From: Negativicoccus succinicivorans | GTDB taxonomy: Bacteria > Bacillota > Negativicutes > Veillonellales > Negativicoccaceae | Length of the DNA: 24,461 bases | NCBI RefSeq assembly: GCF_018372215.1 | Contig: NZ_JAHAJN010000013.1 | Location: 1-24,461, forward strand | Reading direction: 5' to 3' | Part shown: positions 1 to 9,400 of the stretch, piece after piece | How the letters are laid out: every line of letters begins with the position of its first letter | Position numbering within the stretch: position 1 is the first letter of the stretch | Notes under the pieces: model-generated | What the model saw: the letters and a program-made list of their open reading frames with translations, nothing else | Database searches by the model: none | What the model was told of the DNA's origin: nothing | Position numbers and translations under genes: made by a program

Positions 1-240
1 CTTCTTGTCTTTCTTGACATATGCTCCGTCTTCAGCCACTGCGGAATCTGTAACCAACTTATCTATTCCCTTGTCCAAGGCGGTCAGATTTTCACCGACT
101 TTCTTGTCTTTCTTGACATATGCTCCGTCTTCAGCCACTGCGGAATCTGTACCCAACTTATCTATTTCCTTGTCCAAGGCGGTCAGATTTTCACCGGCTG
201 TCTTATCTTTTTTGACATACTTTCCGTCTTCCGCCACGCT
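1..240 (-). repeat. 99-bp in-frame tandem repeats in the adhesin stalk
   Basis: The motif (t)cttgacata recurs at positions 12, 111 and, with a change, 210, a period of exactly 99 bases (33 codons). The unit starting at 12 and the one starting at 111 are almost identical; the one starting at 210 has diverged (tactttccg in place of tatgctccg). The array continues past the left edge, so the copy number is unknown. Repeats like this lengthen or shorten the stalk by recombination without changing frame. Confidence 0.9.
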
Positions 241-1401
241 TGTTTCTTGTTTAAAGTTCTCGACCGCATCCCGCAGCTGGTAGACATTCACCGCATCCGT
301 ATCTTTTGTCCCTGCCGCCACATTGACAATCTGGCGGGTAATGCCCTCTTTTTCATTGCCGACGGATACGGCACCTCCGGTGGACAGAAGTTTGCCGAAA
401 ATCTGTCCGTAGCGAGCATTCAGATCATTAATCGTCTTAAAGTCCGGTCTCATTGCCACATCTGTGTCTTGACGATGATCCCTTGCTTTTTTCCATGCAT
501 CGTATTTTTCTGTAATGGCTTTTTTATTTGCCTCGGTCGAATTTTCAGCATACGCAATGCGGGCTTCATTGACTTCGTTATATGCCGTCCGCTCTGCTGA
601 TACCGCCTCCTGCCATGCTTTGTATCTGGTATAAGCATCTTTATTCGCTTCCACATCGGCTTTCCAGCTCTTGTATTCTTCCGCTTTTCCCAGGTACGCT
701 GCCACTTCTTCTGCCGTCTGTCCTACGGCTCCCGGCATATATCCGACAACACCTGCTTCACGTTCGGAAACACTGCTCGCGCCAAGTGCCACGCCTGTAC
801 TTGCATGCACTTCTGCATATCTGCCGATAGCGACGCCGCCCAAAACATCTCCTGTTGCTGCACGTCCTATAGCAATGACATCATCCGCATCGCTATGAGT
901 GCCGAAACCGATGCCGATGCTGTCTGTGTACATGGCAGAACTGTGTTCCCCCAGGGCAACAGCATTTTGTCCCATAGCCTTGTTTTTTGCCCCGATGGCG
1001 ATGCCTTCATGTACGATATTTCCCGAACCGAGAGCCATGACACCCGACTCGCTCATGACTGTATTATTGGTTCCAACAAGCGTTGCGTCGGCTGCATATT
1101 TGAAATCTCCCATTCCGTAAGCCTTGTTCAGACTTCCTACAACTGTAGTCTCATATCCCTCATTTACATTATTCGTACCGACAGATAAGCCGTTCCGGAA
1201 TTTCGTTGTCGACCCCGGTCCGATGGCGACAGAGTTTGCCCCTTTGGCACCATTACCATCATTATTGATCTGGTCCTCAGAAGTCACGGAAAAATAAGGA
1301 ACGGCAGGATCGCCAGCTGCATCGACAACGGTGCAAGAAATACTGAGCGCCGTCAATACGGCAGCGCACAAAGCGACAGACTTTTTACCCTTACTGATCA
1401 T
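1..1401 (-). CDS. YadA-type trimeric autotransporter adhesin, N-terminal 467 residues (3' end beyond window)
   Basis: Surface adhesin of the type Vc family, which trimerises and is anchored in the outer membrane by a C-terminal barrel that would lie outside the window. The start is the ATG at 1401, preceded by GGGAG. Residues 1-29 form a signal peptide (basic start, hydrophobic core, VDA-AG cleavage region). Residues 53-215 carry about ten head-type repeats with cores such as SVAIG, AVALG, GIAIG and GVALG (Hep_Hag/YadA head). Residues 225-315 are charged and helical, probably coiled coil. Residues 344-376 contain a neck motif (SVGNEKEGITRQIVNVAAG, then DTDAVNVYQL) that joins head to stalk. 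From about residue 385 the protein enters 33-residue repeats with the core AEDGAYVKKDK. The family assignment is secure; the ligand cannot be told. This gene is the best sign of an outer-membrane-bearing host. Confidence 0.9.
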   Translation of the reverse strand, partial: MISKGKKSVALCAAVLTALSISCTVVDAAGDPAVPYFSVTSEDQINNDGNGAKGANSVAIGPGSTTKFRNGLSVGTNNVNEGYETTVVGSLNKAYGMGDFKYAADATLVGTNNTVMSESGVMALGSGNIVHEGIAIGAKNKAMGQNAVALGEHSSAMYTDSIGIGFGTHSDADDVIAIGRAATGDVLGGVAIGRYAEVHASTGVALGASSVSEREAGVVGYMPGAVGQTAEEVAAYLGKAEEYKSWKADVEANKDAYTRYKAWQEAVSAERTAYNEVNEARIAYAENSTEANKKAITEKYDAWKKARDHRQDTDVAMRPDFKTINDLNARYGQIFGKLLSTGGAVSVGNEKEGITRQIVNVAAGTKDTDAVNVYQLRDAVENFKQETSVAEDGKYVKKDKTAGENLTALDKEIDKLGTDSAVAEDGAYVKKDKKVGENLTALDKGIDKLVTDSAVAEDGAYVKKDKK

Positions 1402-1683
1402 TATAATTTCTCCCTTCCATAACAGGTCGGACAAGCCGTTTACTCAAAATACGGAAAGCAAAAGAAATATGCAGAAGTGCCGCTTTCTCCATTTTTCAAC
1501 GCAGTCCGGCAAAATAAAAACCGGTTCATAGGACTATTAAAACATCGTATTGCAAATAAATTTTTGGTCGATTTTTGTATTAATATTCCTCCCCATTTAA
1601 GATTATACCCCCCAAAATGATGCTGGCAACCGCTTTTGTGCCTGCCCTTTCTGAATTTTTTACTTTTCTTTCCTCGGCGCATA

Positions 1684-1725
1684 ATAAAACACCTGCCCCC
1701 TACAAACGGAGAGCAGGTATTTTAT
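1684..1725. terminator. Hairpin terminator, probably bidirectional
   Basis: ACCTGC and GCAGGT pair across a 16-base loop. The flanks AATAAAA and TTTTATT extend the stem with one mismatch, giving a T-rich run on either strand. It separates the adhesin gene from the exporter remnant. Confidence 0.65.
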
Positions 1726-1824
1726 TTACTTCCTGTTTTCACAGCGTTTCATGGTTTGATTTCTCTGCTTTTCTTATGCTTTCTCTTTAGAAGGCAAAAC
1801 GAGCGGAAAGCATACCGTGACAAT

Positions 1825-1866
1825 AAAAAACAACTGCAGGTACTCTTCACTGCAGTTGTTTTTTGT
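1825..1866 (-). terminator. Rho-independent terminator after the exporter remnant
   Basis: The arms ACAACTGCAG and CTGCAGTTGT pair perfectly around a 10-base loop, with A/T runs on both sides. It lies 15 bases past the stop codon of the minus-strand exporter fragment and is the natural end of that transcript. Confidence 0.8.
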
Positions 1867-1880
1867 TCCTTTTATTTCTT

Positions 1881-2289
1881 TTATTTCTTTTTCGGTACCG
1901 TTTTCATGATGGAGAGGATGGCGACGAGTGTCATGAGCACGTTGAAGAGGAGCGCCACCATGGCGGCAAAGCGGACTTCCGTATTATCCGTTCGTCCTAC
2001 AAAGATATTTTGCAGGGGAACAAAGCCGCTTCCGTTCAGTCCCGTAAAAATAGCTGTGGAAAGAGCCACGCCGAAGGCCGCGCCCAAAGAAGAGGCCATT
2101 TTGTAAATACCTGCCGCGGATCCCGCCTGTTCTTCCGGTACGTTGGATAACGCCGCATCGGTAGAAGGTGTCGCATAGAAACCGAGGCCGATACCGAATA
2201 AGGTGAAACCTGACGGCAGCGATGAGATACTGCCAGGTGTAGAGGAAACCGAAAATAGACTGCCATGCGAAATACAGCGCGCTTCTCAC
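1881..2289 (-). pseudogene. MFS drug exporter (DHA2/EmrB-QacA type), C-terminal fragment, frameshifted
   Basis: On the minus strand, the frame ending at 1881 reads PSGFTLFGIGLGF, then STDAALSNVPEEQAGSAAG, IYKMASSLGAAFGVALS and a final hydrophobic helix ending KTVPKKK. This is typical of the last two or three helices of 14-helix MFS exporters such as EmrB and LmrB. The frame has no suitable start. The upstream part of the similarity (FLYTWQYLIAA) is in a different frame, with the shift near 2212. No earlier helices are present: the sequence ends at 2290, where an unrelated operon begins. I read it as the 3' stump of an exporter gene cut by a rearrangement. A sequencing error could explain the frameshift but not the missing 5' end. 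Confidence 0.75.
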
Positions 2290-2297
2290 GTTTTCTT

Positions 2298-2516
2298 TTA
2301 TTTCATTCGCTTACCGAACTTGCCTTGAAACGCGGCCGCCGCCGCGCCCAGCGCCATGCCGATCAGCATACCTTGCGACAAATCGCCCATGCCCGCGCCG
2401 ATCATCAGACCGAACACCATGCCGGTCGCGATATACGCGCCCGCGCCCTTTTCATTTTGCGGTTCGTTGGGCGTTTCGTTGGGCGTCTCGTTCTGCGATT
2501 GTTTAGCTTCGTCCAT
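2298..2516 (-). CDS. Small glycine-zipper membrane protein, 72 residues
   Basis: Not a named family. The N-terminus is polar, with short repeats of the type NETPNETPNEPQNE (residues 8-21). Residues 27-64 form one or two glycine-rich membrane segments (ATGMVFGLMIGAGMG, then GMLIGMALGAAAAAF), and the tail is basic (GKFGKRMK). Glycine every three to four residues is the glycine-zipper pattern used for tight helix packing or membrane oligomers. The start at 2516 follows a strong AGGAGG. The stop codon of the gene before it (2525-2527) touches that ribosome binding site, so the genes are probably coupled in translation. The GC-rich composition differs from the exporter remnant and mcrC on either side. 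Confidence 0.7.
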   Translation of the reverse strand: MDEAKQSQNETPNETPNEPQNEKGAGAYIATGMVFGLMIGAGMGDLSQGMLIGMALGAAAAAFQGKFGKRMK

Positions 2517-2524
2517 ATGACCTC

Positions 2525-2707
2525 CTAGGCCCGCGTCATCATCAGGTACAATTCGATCGAAGAACCGATCACCACGCCGATGAACGCGCCCCAGCTGATT
2601 TGGTCAAAGAAGGCGCCCAAAATTAGCCCCGCTCCGATGCACGCCGCCAGCGCGACGCCGAACGGATAATTGTGGTACCGTTTGCGCGGTCGTTTGCGTT
2701 GCGCCAT
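2525..2707 (-). CDS. Small glycine-zipper membrane protein, 60 residues
   Basis: Second of three tandem small genes. The N-terminus is very basic (MAQRKRPRKRYHNYP), followed by GVALAACIGAGLILGAFFD and WGAFIGVVIGSSIEL. This is the same layout as the protein encoded just upstream: a glycine-spaced helix, a short turn with D/N, then a second helix with a G-x-x-I-G core. The basic N-terminus predicts that it stays in the cytoplasm. The ribosome binding site GGAGGTGATGAG overlaps the end of the preceding gene. No function is known to me. Resemblance to its neighbours suggests duplication. Confidence 0.7.
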   Translation of the reverse strand: MAQRKRPRKRYHNYPFGVALAACIGAGLILGAFFDQISWGAFIGVVIGSSIELYLMMTRA

Positions 2708-2713
2708 ACCTCA

Positions 2714-2872
2714 TCACCTCCGTTGCGCGAAATAATCCACCCACGTGCCAATAAAAATACCGATCGCAAGTCCCCACACGACTTCATTCAACAGCCGGCC
2801 CAAGATAAACCCGAGCCCCATGCCGAACGCGATCCCCATCCCATTAGGTAAACGTTTTTTAGATTCTGCCAT
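2714..2872 (-). CDS. Small glycine-zipper membrane protein, 52 residues
   Basis: First gene of the three-gene cluster. The ATG at 2872 is preceded by GGGAGA. The protein starts with a short basic stretch (MAESKKRLPNG), followed by GIAFGMGLGFILGRLLN and WGLAIGIFIGTWVDYF. The G-x-x-x-G spacing and the W-G-x-x-I-G motif match the second protein of the cluster (WGAFIGVVIG). Its stop codon overlaps the ribosome binding site of the next gene. Possible roles, such as membrane pore, small regulator or toxin-like peptide, cannot be separated from sequence alone. Confidence 0.7.
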   Translation of the reverse strand: MAESKKRLPNGMGIAFGMGLGFILGRLLNEVVWGLAIGIFIGTWVDYFAQRR

Positions 2873-2901
2873 AGCGCCATCTCCCATGACCTTGTACCTT
2901 C

Positions 2902-2907
2902 ATTATA
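2902..2907 (-). promoter_or_regulatory. Candidate -10 box for the small membrane-protein cluster
   Basis: TATAAT on the minus strand about 30 bases upstream of the ATG at 2872, in the 82-base gap after mcrC. No clear -35 box is visible 17 bases further up, so the call is tentative. If real, the cluster is transcribed apart from the defence operon. Confidence 0.35.
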
Positions 2908-2954
2908 CGCGCCAATATATTCCCGCTGCGATAAACCCGCGCCAAATGGTAGCA

Positions 2955-4031
2955 TTACCTTCCTGCGGCATCGCTAAAATGTTCCGCCGCTATATCGTCA
3001 AGTTGCTTTGCAATCTCGGCAAACTCCCGACTCAAGTCCAGCGTCCGTACACTGATTTTATTCCCGCTCATCAGGTAGCTGTTGTCCGGCTGCAGTTCCT
3101 CATCGGTCTTCGCATAGAGAAGCATGCCCGACACGGAATGAGCTCCTTCGCCCATCGCCTTGTCCTTATTCTTGACATAGGTAAATATCTGGTACAGGTT
3201 AGGAGAATACAGCGTACGTGCATCGAAGCGTCCTGCTGCAAGTGTATGTGTGTAATACTTGGCGTCAATGATGAGCACCGTTTCCCCCGACATGCTTTCC
3301 AGCATGATATCACTCTGCATCACCGGCAAGAGGGTGCCCACGCCGTCATCCAGCGCCCACGGTATTTGTGCAGCGCGCGCCCTGAGCTCCGGATGCTCCC
3401 GGGTGTAATACGCAAGAATAAATTTCTCATATAGCCGGCTCATACGTTGGTCGTCCACAAACGAAGCCAGCTTATATTCCCCGTCATCGGTGGTCAGCAG
3501 CAGCCCCTCGAGCACCAGCTGACAAATACTGAGCAGCACCCGATAACTTTGATTATTCCGACAGAAATAAATGGCTGACCACGGAATCGTCGAAGGCTCG
3601 ATCTCATCCACTCGGGAAAAGAAAAGCATTTCTTTTTTCAGGTCATTTTTATGCTTTGCCGCTACCTCGGCATGACGCAATAAGATCATCACCGTGGTCT
3701 TCAGCACTCGGTTCAGCAGATTATTTTCCGAAAGCTCGTCAAACTCACATGTCAGTCTCTGCTTTCTGCTAATTTTATTTTGAATGGTACCCGGCAGATC
3801 AATTTTGCCGCGCAAATAAGGCAGGTCTTCCTTGCGGTTTATATATTCCCGATAAAGTCCCTGTTTCAGTTGCCGACCGATCCCTTTGGCAAGGATCGCC
3901 GCGAACAGGTCATGGATATTTTCAAACGGTTCTGTCGCGATTTTATCATGATCCGTCGGCCGCAAAGTGGTGAAAGCATACGAGAGCATATAATAAATGT
4001 TCTTAATAAATATGCTCTGCTCCTTACTCAT
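2955..4031 (-). CDS. mcrC: McrC, nuclease subunit of the McrBC modification-dependent restriction system
   Basis: McrC joins the McrB AAA+ ring, stimulates its nucleotide hydrolysis and cuts the DNA. The 358-residue length is normal. The PD-(D/E)xK nuclease core is visible: D241 (MQSDIML) and D256-A-K258 (LIIDAKYY), followed by NLYQIFTYVKN (278-288), the usual conserved segment with Q281. The N-terminal half has the LPYLRGKID and SENNLLNRVLK segments typical of the family. Its ATG overlaps the mcrB stop by four bases (ATGA), so the two are translationally coupled and probably made in fixed ratio. It looks intact. The sequence does not show which modified base is targeted. Confidence 0.92.
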   Translation of the reverse strand: MSKEQSIFIKNIYYMLSYAFTTLRPTDHDKIATEPFENIHDLFAAILAKGIGRQLKQGLYREYINRKEDLPYLRGKIDLPGTIQNKISRKQRLTCEFDELSENNLLNRVLKTTVMILLRHAEVAAKHKNDLKKEMLFFSRVDEIEPSTIPWSAIYFCRNNQSYRVLLSICQLVLEGLLLTTDDGEYKLASFVDDQRMSRLYEKFILAYYTREHPELRARAAQIPWALDDGVGTLLPVMQSDIMLESMSGETVLIIDAKYYTHTLAAGRFDARTLYSPNLYQIFTYVKNKDKAMGEGAHSVSGMLLYAKTDEELQPDNSYLMSGNKISVRTLDLSREFAEIAKQLDDIAAEHFSDAAGR

Positions 4032-6427
4032 TGAAATACTCCGTGCAGAATATTTTCCCAGCGTTGCAGCTCGGCGGTATCATCAAACCAGTACTCGCTA
4101 AGCATCGGTAAAACATCAAAGTCCACGATGCAACGCAACCATTCTTCCGTACAGGTCTCGTGACCACAGAAATAGCTATGCCCAATGCAAAAGCCCTTGC
4201 CGAGTGACTCGTCCGATGCGATCTTCCGGTTCAGCTCTTGCACCTTCTCCACCAACGCATTAAAAGTATCATTGTTCAAGCGTTTCTGATACTGAAGGAA
4301 ACCGTCGGAATCAAAGGCCGGTTCCATTTCCAAGAAGCTGAAGCGACGCCGCAGCGCGTAATCAATCATCGCCAGACTGCGGTCAGCCGTATTCATCATG
4401 CCGATGATATAAAGGTTCTTCGGCACCGCAAACGGCAGTCCGTTATAGGCAAGTGTCGTCTTGAAGCCGCGATAATCTTTTTCGATCAACATCAAAAGCT
4501 CACCGAATATCTTGCTCATGTTGCCGCGGTTGATCTCATCAATGATAAAGAAATAATCCTTGTCCGGCTGATTGGCCGCCTGTCGGCAAAAGCGATAAAA
4601 AATCCCGTACTTGAGCTCGAAACCATTCTCCACCGGCTTATAGCCCATCATAAAATCTTCATACGAGTAATTCTGATGGAACTGAACAAATTCAATGCGG
4701 CTTTCGTCCTTTTCTCCCATCATGGAATAGGCCAGCCGTTTTGCCGCAAAGGTCTTGCCGACCCCCGGCGCGCCCTGAAGGATGATATTTTTCTTATTGC
4801 GAAGAACCGCTACAAGCTGATCATAGCGTTTTTCCGTCAGATACACTTCCGCCAGAAAATCGTCCTTTGTGTAGGCGTCCTTTGCTGTCGGCGGCGGCAG
4901 TGGATTTTCCTCACGAATAATATCCATAATGAAATCAAATTCGCCCTTCCTCAGTTGGAAGAGGCTCCCCTGCGGGCTGACAAAATATTCCATTTTTGCC
5001 AGCTCGGGGCACTCTTTCAGCGTCCGGTAATCAATGGGCGAGACGAGATCTTCCGTTTTTTCAAAATACAGCTTTTCACCGTCCTGCGCGACGCTGATTT
5101 TCGCAAGCGCGACGACCTGCTTGACCGGATTGGATTCATAGCCGATCACCATGTCACCCGGCTTGGCATCCAAGAAATTTTGGAATACCCGGCGCTTGTT
5201 TCCATTCTCGTTATAAAGTGTGTACGCCTGCGCTTCACCGACCGCGATCCCGGAAAAACTCCAAATTTTCGGATTCGCATTGAGCCACCAGTAGCGAGTC
5301 TCCGCTTCCGCCTCTTTCGAACCGACATACAACGGAACCTGCGACAAGTCGACCTGATCCAGCGCTTGTGCCAGCTCGTCTCGGAGCTTCCAAATAAAAT
5401 TGCCGTCAGACTCCTTGCCCCCTCGCTTGCCGATATACAGCACCGGCCACCAGTAGGAATCATCCACGTCACGACTCGGCACCGGGCAACCGGTTTTTTT
5501 GGCAACTCTTTTTGCCAGACCTATCGAGACGCCATTGTAGAAACCCGGCACTTCGCCGTATTTGACGGAAAGCTGCTTGCAGGTCGCCTGTCCGCCGGAG
5601 TCTTTTATCCGCCGCATAACGGCAAGACTTTTCTCGGTGAATACCTTCTTATCGTTAAGTAATGCGACCCATTCCGCCACCGTCAGGCCGGGATCATAAT
5701 CGGTAGGGTACCAGTCTCGCATCGAAACCGGTGTTATACCGGCCGTTGGCGCGTAGTTGCGACGGATATAACGGGCAACATCCGCGGTCAGCGTCTTCAA
5801 CGCCGGATCAGAATAGCAGGTGTCCGTCAGCTGCGAGCGAAACAACTTCACAAGTTCGGTATCACGCTGCAACGCGTCGCAAATTTCATCATAAAACTTG
5901 ATCGCATTGCGAATATTGGCGGCGTATGACCGCAGCTTGAAGGAATAGTTGCTCTCCAGTACCTCCGCCGCGGCTTTCACTTCACCGTATTGATAGATAT
6001 AGTACCGATCCGGGTAACGAAGCCACAAATACACACTGACCGCGCTTTCATTTTGGTAATGTTGCGCGGCGCCGTTCCCATACTTGATAAGCATGGCCGC
6101 GGCCTGCTCCTTAAAGTGTTTCATACGGTCATACACATCTTTACTCTCATCATAGAGCGCAATGAACATGGCGCGTACTTCTTCCGGAGCGGCCTTGGCA
6201 AAATCTTCTATCGTCCGGTGCGGGTAAAAATTTCGATATGAAAGCAAATCCGACGTCGTATCCAAGGAACGATGCAGCATTTCCGCAAAATCTTCCGCAT
6301 TGACATCCCAATGCGTTTGAAATGTTTGGATCGCTTCCCACTTATATTTTTCATTCGCCCACACCTGCGGGACAAAATCCTGCTTATACTTTCCCAGTAC
6401 CTCTTGCAACTTTGCAGCGGCCAACAT
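4028..6427 (-). CDS. mcrB: McrB-type AAA+ GTPase with an EVE modified-base reader domain
   Basis: Motor subunit of McrBC, which moves DNA to the McrC nuclease after recognising modified bases. The start is the ATG at 6427, placed behind AGGAGG; an ATG at 6463 is open but has no such signal. The product is 799 residues. The N-terminal ~350 residues are family-specific and unassigned. Residues ~378-500 begin RYWWLNANPKIW and form an EVE (YTH/PUA-like) domain known to bind modified cytosines. The AAA+ core has Walker A GAPGVGKT (552-559), Walker B FFIIDE (626-631), the McrB signature MNTADRS (678-684) and an arginine-rich RRRF (693-696). The gene follows hsdR after 50 bases on the same strand. 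GTP specificity is inferred from the NTADRS signature. The target base is unknown. Confidence 0.9.
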   Translation of the reverse strand: MLAAAKLQEVLGKYKQDFVPQVWANEKYKWEAIQTFQTHWDVNAEDFAEMLHRSLDTTSDLLSYRNFYPHRTIEDFAKAAPEEVRAMFIALYDESKDVYDRMKHFKEQAAAMLIKYGNGAAQHYQNESAVSVYLWLRYPDRYYIYQYGEVKAAAEVLESNYSFKLRSYAANIRNAIKFYDEICDALQRDTELVKLFRSQLTDTCYSDPALKTLTADVARYIRRNYAPTAGITPVSMRDWYPTDYDPGLTVAEWVALLNDKKVFTEKSLAVMRRIKDSGGQATCKQLSVKYGEVPGFYNGVSIGLAKRVAKKTGCPVPSRDVDDSYWWPVLYIGKRGGKESDGNFIWKLRDELAQALDQVDLSQVPLYVGSKEAEAETRYWWLNANPKIWSFSGIAVGEAQAYTLYNENGNKRRVFQNFLDAKPGDMVIGYESNPVKQVVALAKISVAQDGEKLYFEKTEDLVSPIDYRTLKECPELAKMEYFVSPQGSLFQLRKGEFDFIMDIIREENPLPPPTAKDAYTKDDFLAEVYLTEKRYDQLVAVLRNKKNIILQGAPGVGKTFAAKRLAYSMMGEKDESRIEFVQFHQNYSYEDFMMGYKPVENGFELKYGIFYRFCRQAANQPDKDYFFIIDEINRGNMSKIFGELLMLIEKDYRGFKTTLAYNGLPFAVPKNLYIIGMMNTADRSLAMIDYALRRRFSFLEMEPAFDSDGFLQYQKRLNNDTFNALVEKVQELNRKIASDESLGKGFCIGHSYFCGHETCTEEWLRCIVDFDVLPMLSEYWFDDTAELQRWENILHGVFQ

Positions 6428-6477
6428 ATTCGTTCCTCCTATACCTTTCGTAAGCGGGTGCAAATAGGTTCACGCTT

Positions 6478-9400
6478 TTAGTCTTTGTGGTGCTCGTTAT
6501 AGTTGTTTAAACTAAATGGGCCTTCCAGCAAAAACTCCCGTAACACTTTGTCCAGGTATATCTTGCTTTCAAATGGTCTTGCCTCTCTGCCTTTCATCGC
6601 AGAAAGGTTTCTTGTAATTAAGTCAATATCAGCGGAAGCTACCAAGGCGTCAAACCTTCCGAATTCATTGAGGTTTTTTTCCGTTAGATGCAGATTCATC
6701 ATACTCCGCAATTGGTTTTCATCAATTCCTGTGAAATCAACCAATTCAGATATTTTTTTGTCCAACTCTGACACGGAATAGTCATTGATGTAATCGTTGA
6801 AATCCCAGCCTTCTTTGATCTCCAGATCGCCGTTTTCAAAGTCGTGGATGATCATTTCCGCGATAATTTGTCGCTCTTTGGGAAGGCCGGCAAAGTTTTT
6901 ATGCAGACTTGTCTTGAGATCTTTGAGATACTCTTCGGAAGAGTTTTCATCGAACAAAGCCTTCACATATTTATCGAAATTTTGATTCATGTAATTGTAG
7001 TCGATTTTAAGGCTTTCTTCGACAATGTGATAGTTGAAATCAAGATTCGGCTTAACCGGACCGTCTTCTTCGCCCCTTCCTTTATGTACTTCTTTATATC
7101 TTTGGTGCAGTACATCGTACTCTTCTTCTGTAATTTCCACCTCCACCATGGTCTCATTTTCTTTGTCGCGATACCTTTTCTTGTCCCAGGTAAACCCTTG
7201 CGTAAAAGCGGAGTTGAGACGCTTATAAAGAGCATTAAAGCATGTAATGAATTTTTTTTGCGAAGCCTCCAACACCGGCACGCGGGAAAAGTTTTCAATT
7301 TTTTCCAGCGCGAAAACCTCTTTGATCTCTTCGAATGTTCGATTCATCGCCCTAATATTTTGCGGCAGTTTGTCGACATACATGATGTAGGGCTTATCAC
7401 CGGAATACTCTTTCACGGCATCTTTAATATTTTGCTCCATCAAAGATGTTTTTCTGTAGTAGCGAATCGTACCATGAGGCTTTTCAGGACCATTCAGTCG
7501 ATTCGTCCGGGAAAATCCTTGAATTACATTTTGCATTTTAAGAGTCTTGTCCAGGTAGAGAATGGAAACCCACTTGGAGTCATAGCCTGTCAGTAATTGA
7601 TACACCACAATAACAATGTCGATTTTGTCTTCTTCTTTGATGTTAATATATTGGTCTTTTTGCGCCAGCCTTCTTACTACATCAGCTTTGAAGTCGCCAT
7701 AGGAAGATATGGAAAACGACTTTCCATACATTTCGTTATAGTGCGTAATGATATCTTTTAAGCCGTCATTCTTTTCAATGGAAAAGCCTGTGAAATCATC
7801 CGACGCGTCAAAGATGCAAGTCACTTTCAGATTTCTCGGATTATCTTTCAGTCGTCGCCAGTACGCAATCGCCTCTTTGACAGACGATGTGGCGAAGATG
7901 GCGGAAAACTTGTTTTTCCGATTCAATTCCACCCATGATTCCAAGATGTTTTCGACCACTTTTTCTTTATGCTCGTCGGTTTCATACGGTCCATTGCCCA
8001 ACTTCCTGTCGATCTCCACCATCGAGCATTCGTCCGGATTCATATATTTTTTATATATGGCATACGCCGCTTCATCATCGACAATATCGTCTATCGTTTT
8101 GGCATGAGCCATATATAAAGCATACTTTCTTCTTAACTCCATCGCCGGAATCGTTTGGACCTTAGTCACATCAAAGGCCAACACATTGTTATCCCGAATC
8201 CCATCCGCTAATGTGTAGCGATGCAGTTCCGACCCGAAAACATCCGCCGTCGTCACTTCCTTGGCATCCGTATTGTTGGTTTGCGTATGGATGGGCGTGC
8301 CCGTAAAACCGAAGAAAATCGCGTCCGGATAGGTCTTTTTAATATCCACCATCATCGTTCCGAACGTAGAACGATGCGCTTCATCCACGACAAATACTAT
8401 TTTTTTATTTTTGATTTGCTCGAGCTTTCTGGCGTCGACGGCGCCTTCCACTATATTCGACATCTTTTGAATCGATGTAACGATCAATCGACCGGTCTTA
8501 TCGTCCGTTAAAAGCCGCAAAAGAACATCCGTGTTTTCTGTGGCGAAAATTTCTTCGTAATTGGAAAAACCTTCAAACTCCCTTACCGTTTGATCCGCCA
8601 GCGTAATTCTGTCCACTAAGAAAACAACCTTATCGCAATAGCCGAGCTGCGCGATCAGTTCCGCCGACTTAAAGGACGTCATCGTCTTACCGGAACCGGT
8701 CGTATGCCAAATATAGCCGCCCAGTTGTCCTCTGACCAACCAATTATCTCGTTGTTTTTCTCGGACCTTATCCACGATTTTTCTAGCGGCATGAATCTGA
8801 TAGGGCCGCATCACCTTTAAGACACCGTCGCGCGTGTCCGCAATGGTGTAATAGCCGATTAGTTGGTGCGCCATCGGAATCGATAAAAATTCGGAGCAGA
8901 TCGTCTTCCAGTCCACCTTGATTTCACTTTCACTATCTTCCCAGTAAAAATAGTAGTCCTCGTTACACGCATCCGCCGATCCCGGATTCGCGAAATACCT
9001 CATCTCCTCCGGATTCATCGCGACAAAAATCTGCAGTAACGAAAAAAGTCCTCTGAATTTATGCTCATGCATGTACGTCTTGATTTGCTGCAACGCGTGC
9101 GCGATCGGCACGCCGGACTTCTTGAGCTCGACATGGATCACCGGCAACCCATTGATAAGGAGCATGAAATCGCCCCGGCGATCTCTCTCTACCGGATTTT
9201 CTTTGGCGAACTTGGGTTGTCTTGCGATTTGGTAAATAGTGGAGCCGGCGGCGATCTCATTGCGATTAAAAATCTTTAACGATACTTCTTTGCCGTTATG
9301 CAATGTATCGTTTTCATTTTCTCTGGTGATCACGACCGTCTTGCCATTGATGAATTCATTTCGCTGGTTCGGCGTTTGTAACACATTGATCTGGTTCATC

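Larger units (their letters stand above)
1402..1880. other. Intergenic region upstream of the adhesin gene
   Basis: About 480 bases with no convincing gene. It holds two hairpin terminators (1684-1725 and 1825-1866). The stretch 1402-1680 should carry the adhesin promoter on the minus strand, but I could not find a well-spaced -35/-10 pair. An 80-codon open frame at 1440-1682 has no family resemblance and no good ribosome binding site. Confidence 0.6.

Noticed and set aside
1..240. CRISPR-like array
   Set aside because: The 99-base repeats are contiguous, in frame with the adhesin and have no spacers.
247..1188. Several overlapping plus-strand frames
   Set aside because: All are antisense to the adhesin gene, which has a signal peptide, head repeats and neck motif.
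1440..1682. 80-codon minus-strand frame upstream of the adhesin
   Set aside because: No ribosome binding site, odd composition, and it occupies the expected adhesin promoter region.
2745..3434. Plus-strand open frame of 229 codons
   Set aside because: Antisense to the first small membrane gene and mcrC, both better supported by motifs and start signals.
4238..5662. Long plus-strand open frame (474 codons)
   Set aside because: It lies wholly opposite mcrB, whose motifs are clear. The antisense frame has no family resemblance or ribosome binding site; it is a composition shadow.
6844..7596. Plus-strand open frame of 250 codons
   Set aside because: Antisense to hsdR; low-complexity, phenylalanine- and isoleucine-rich translation typical of reverse reading.
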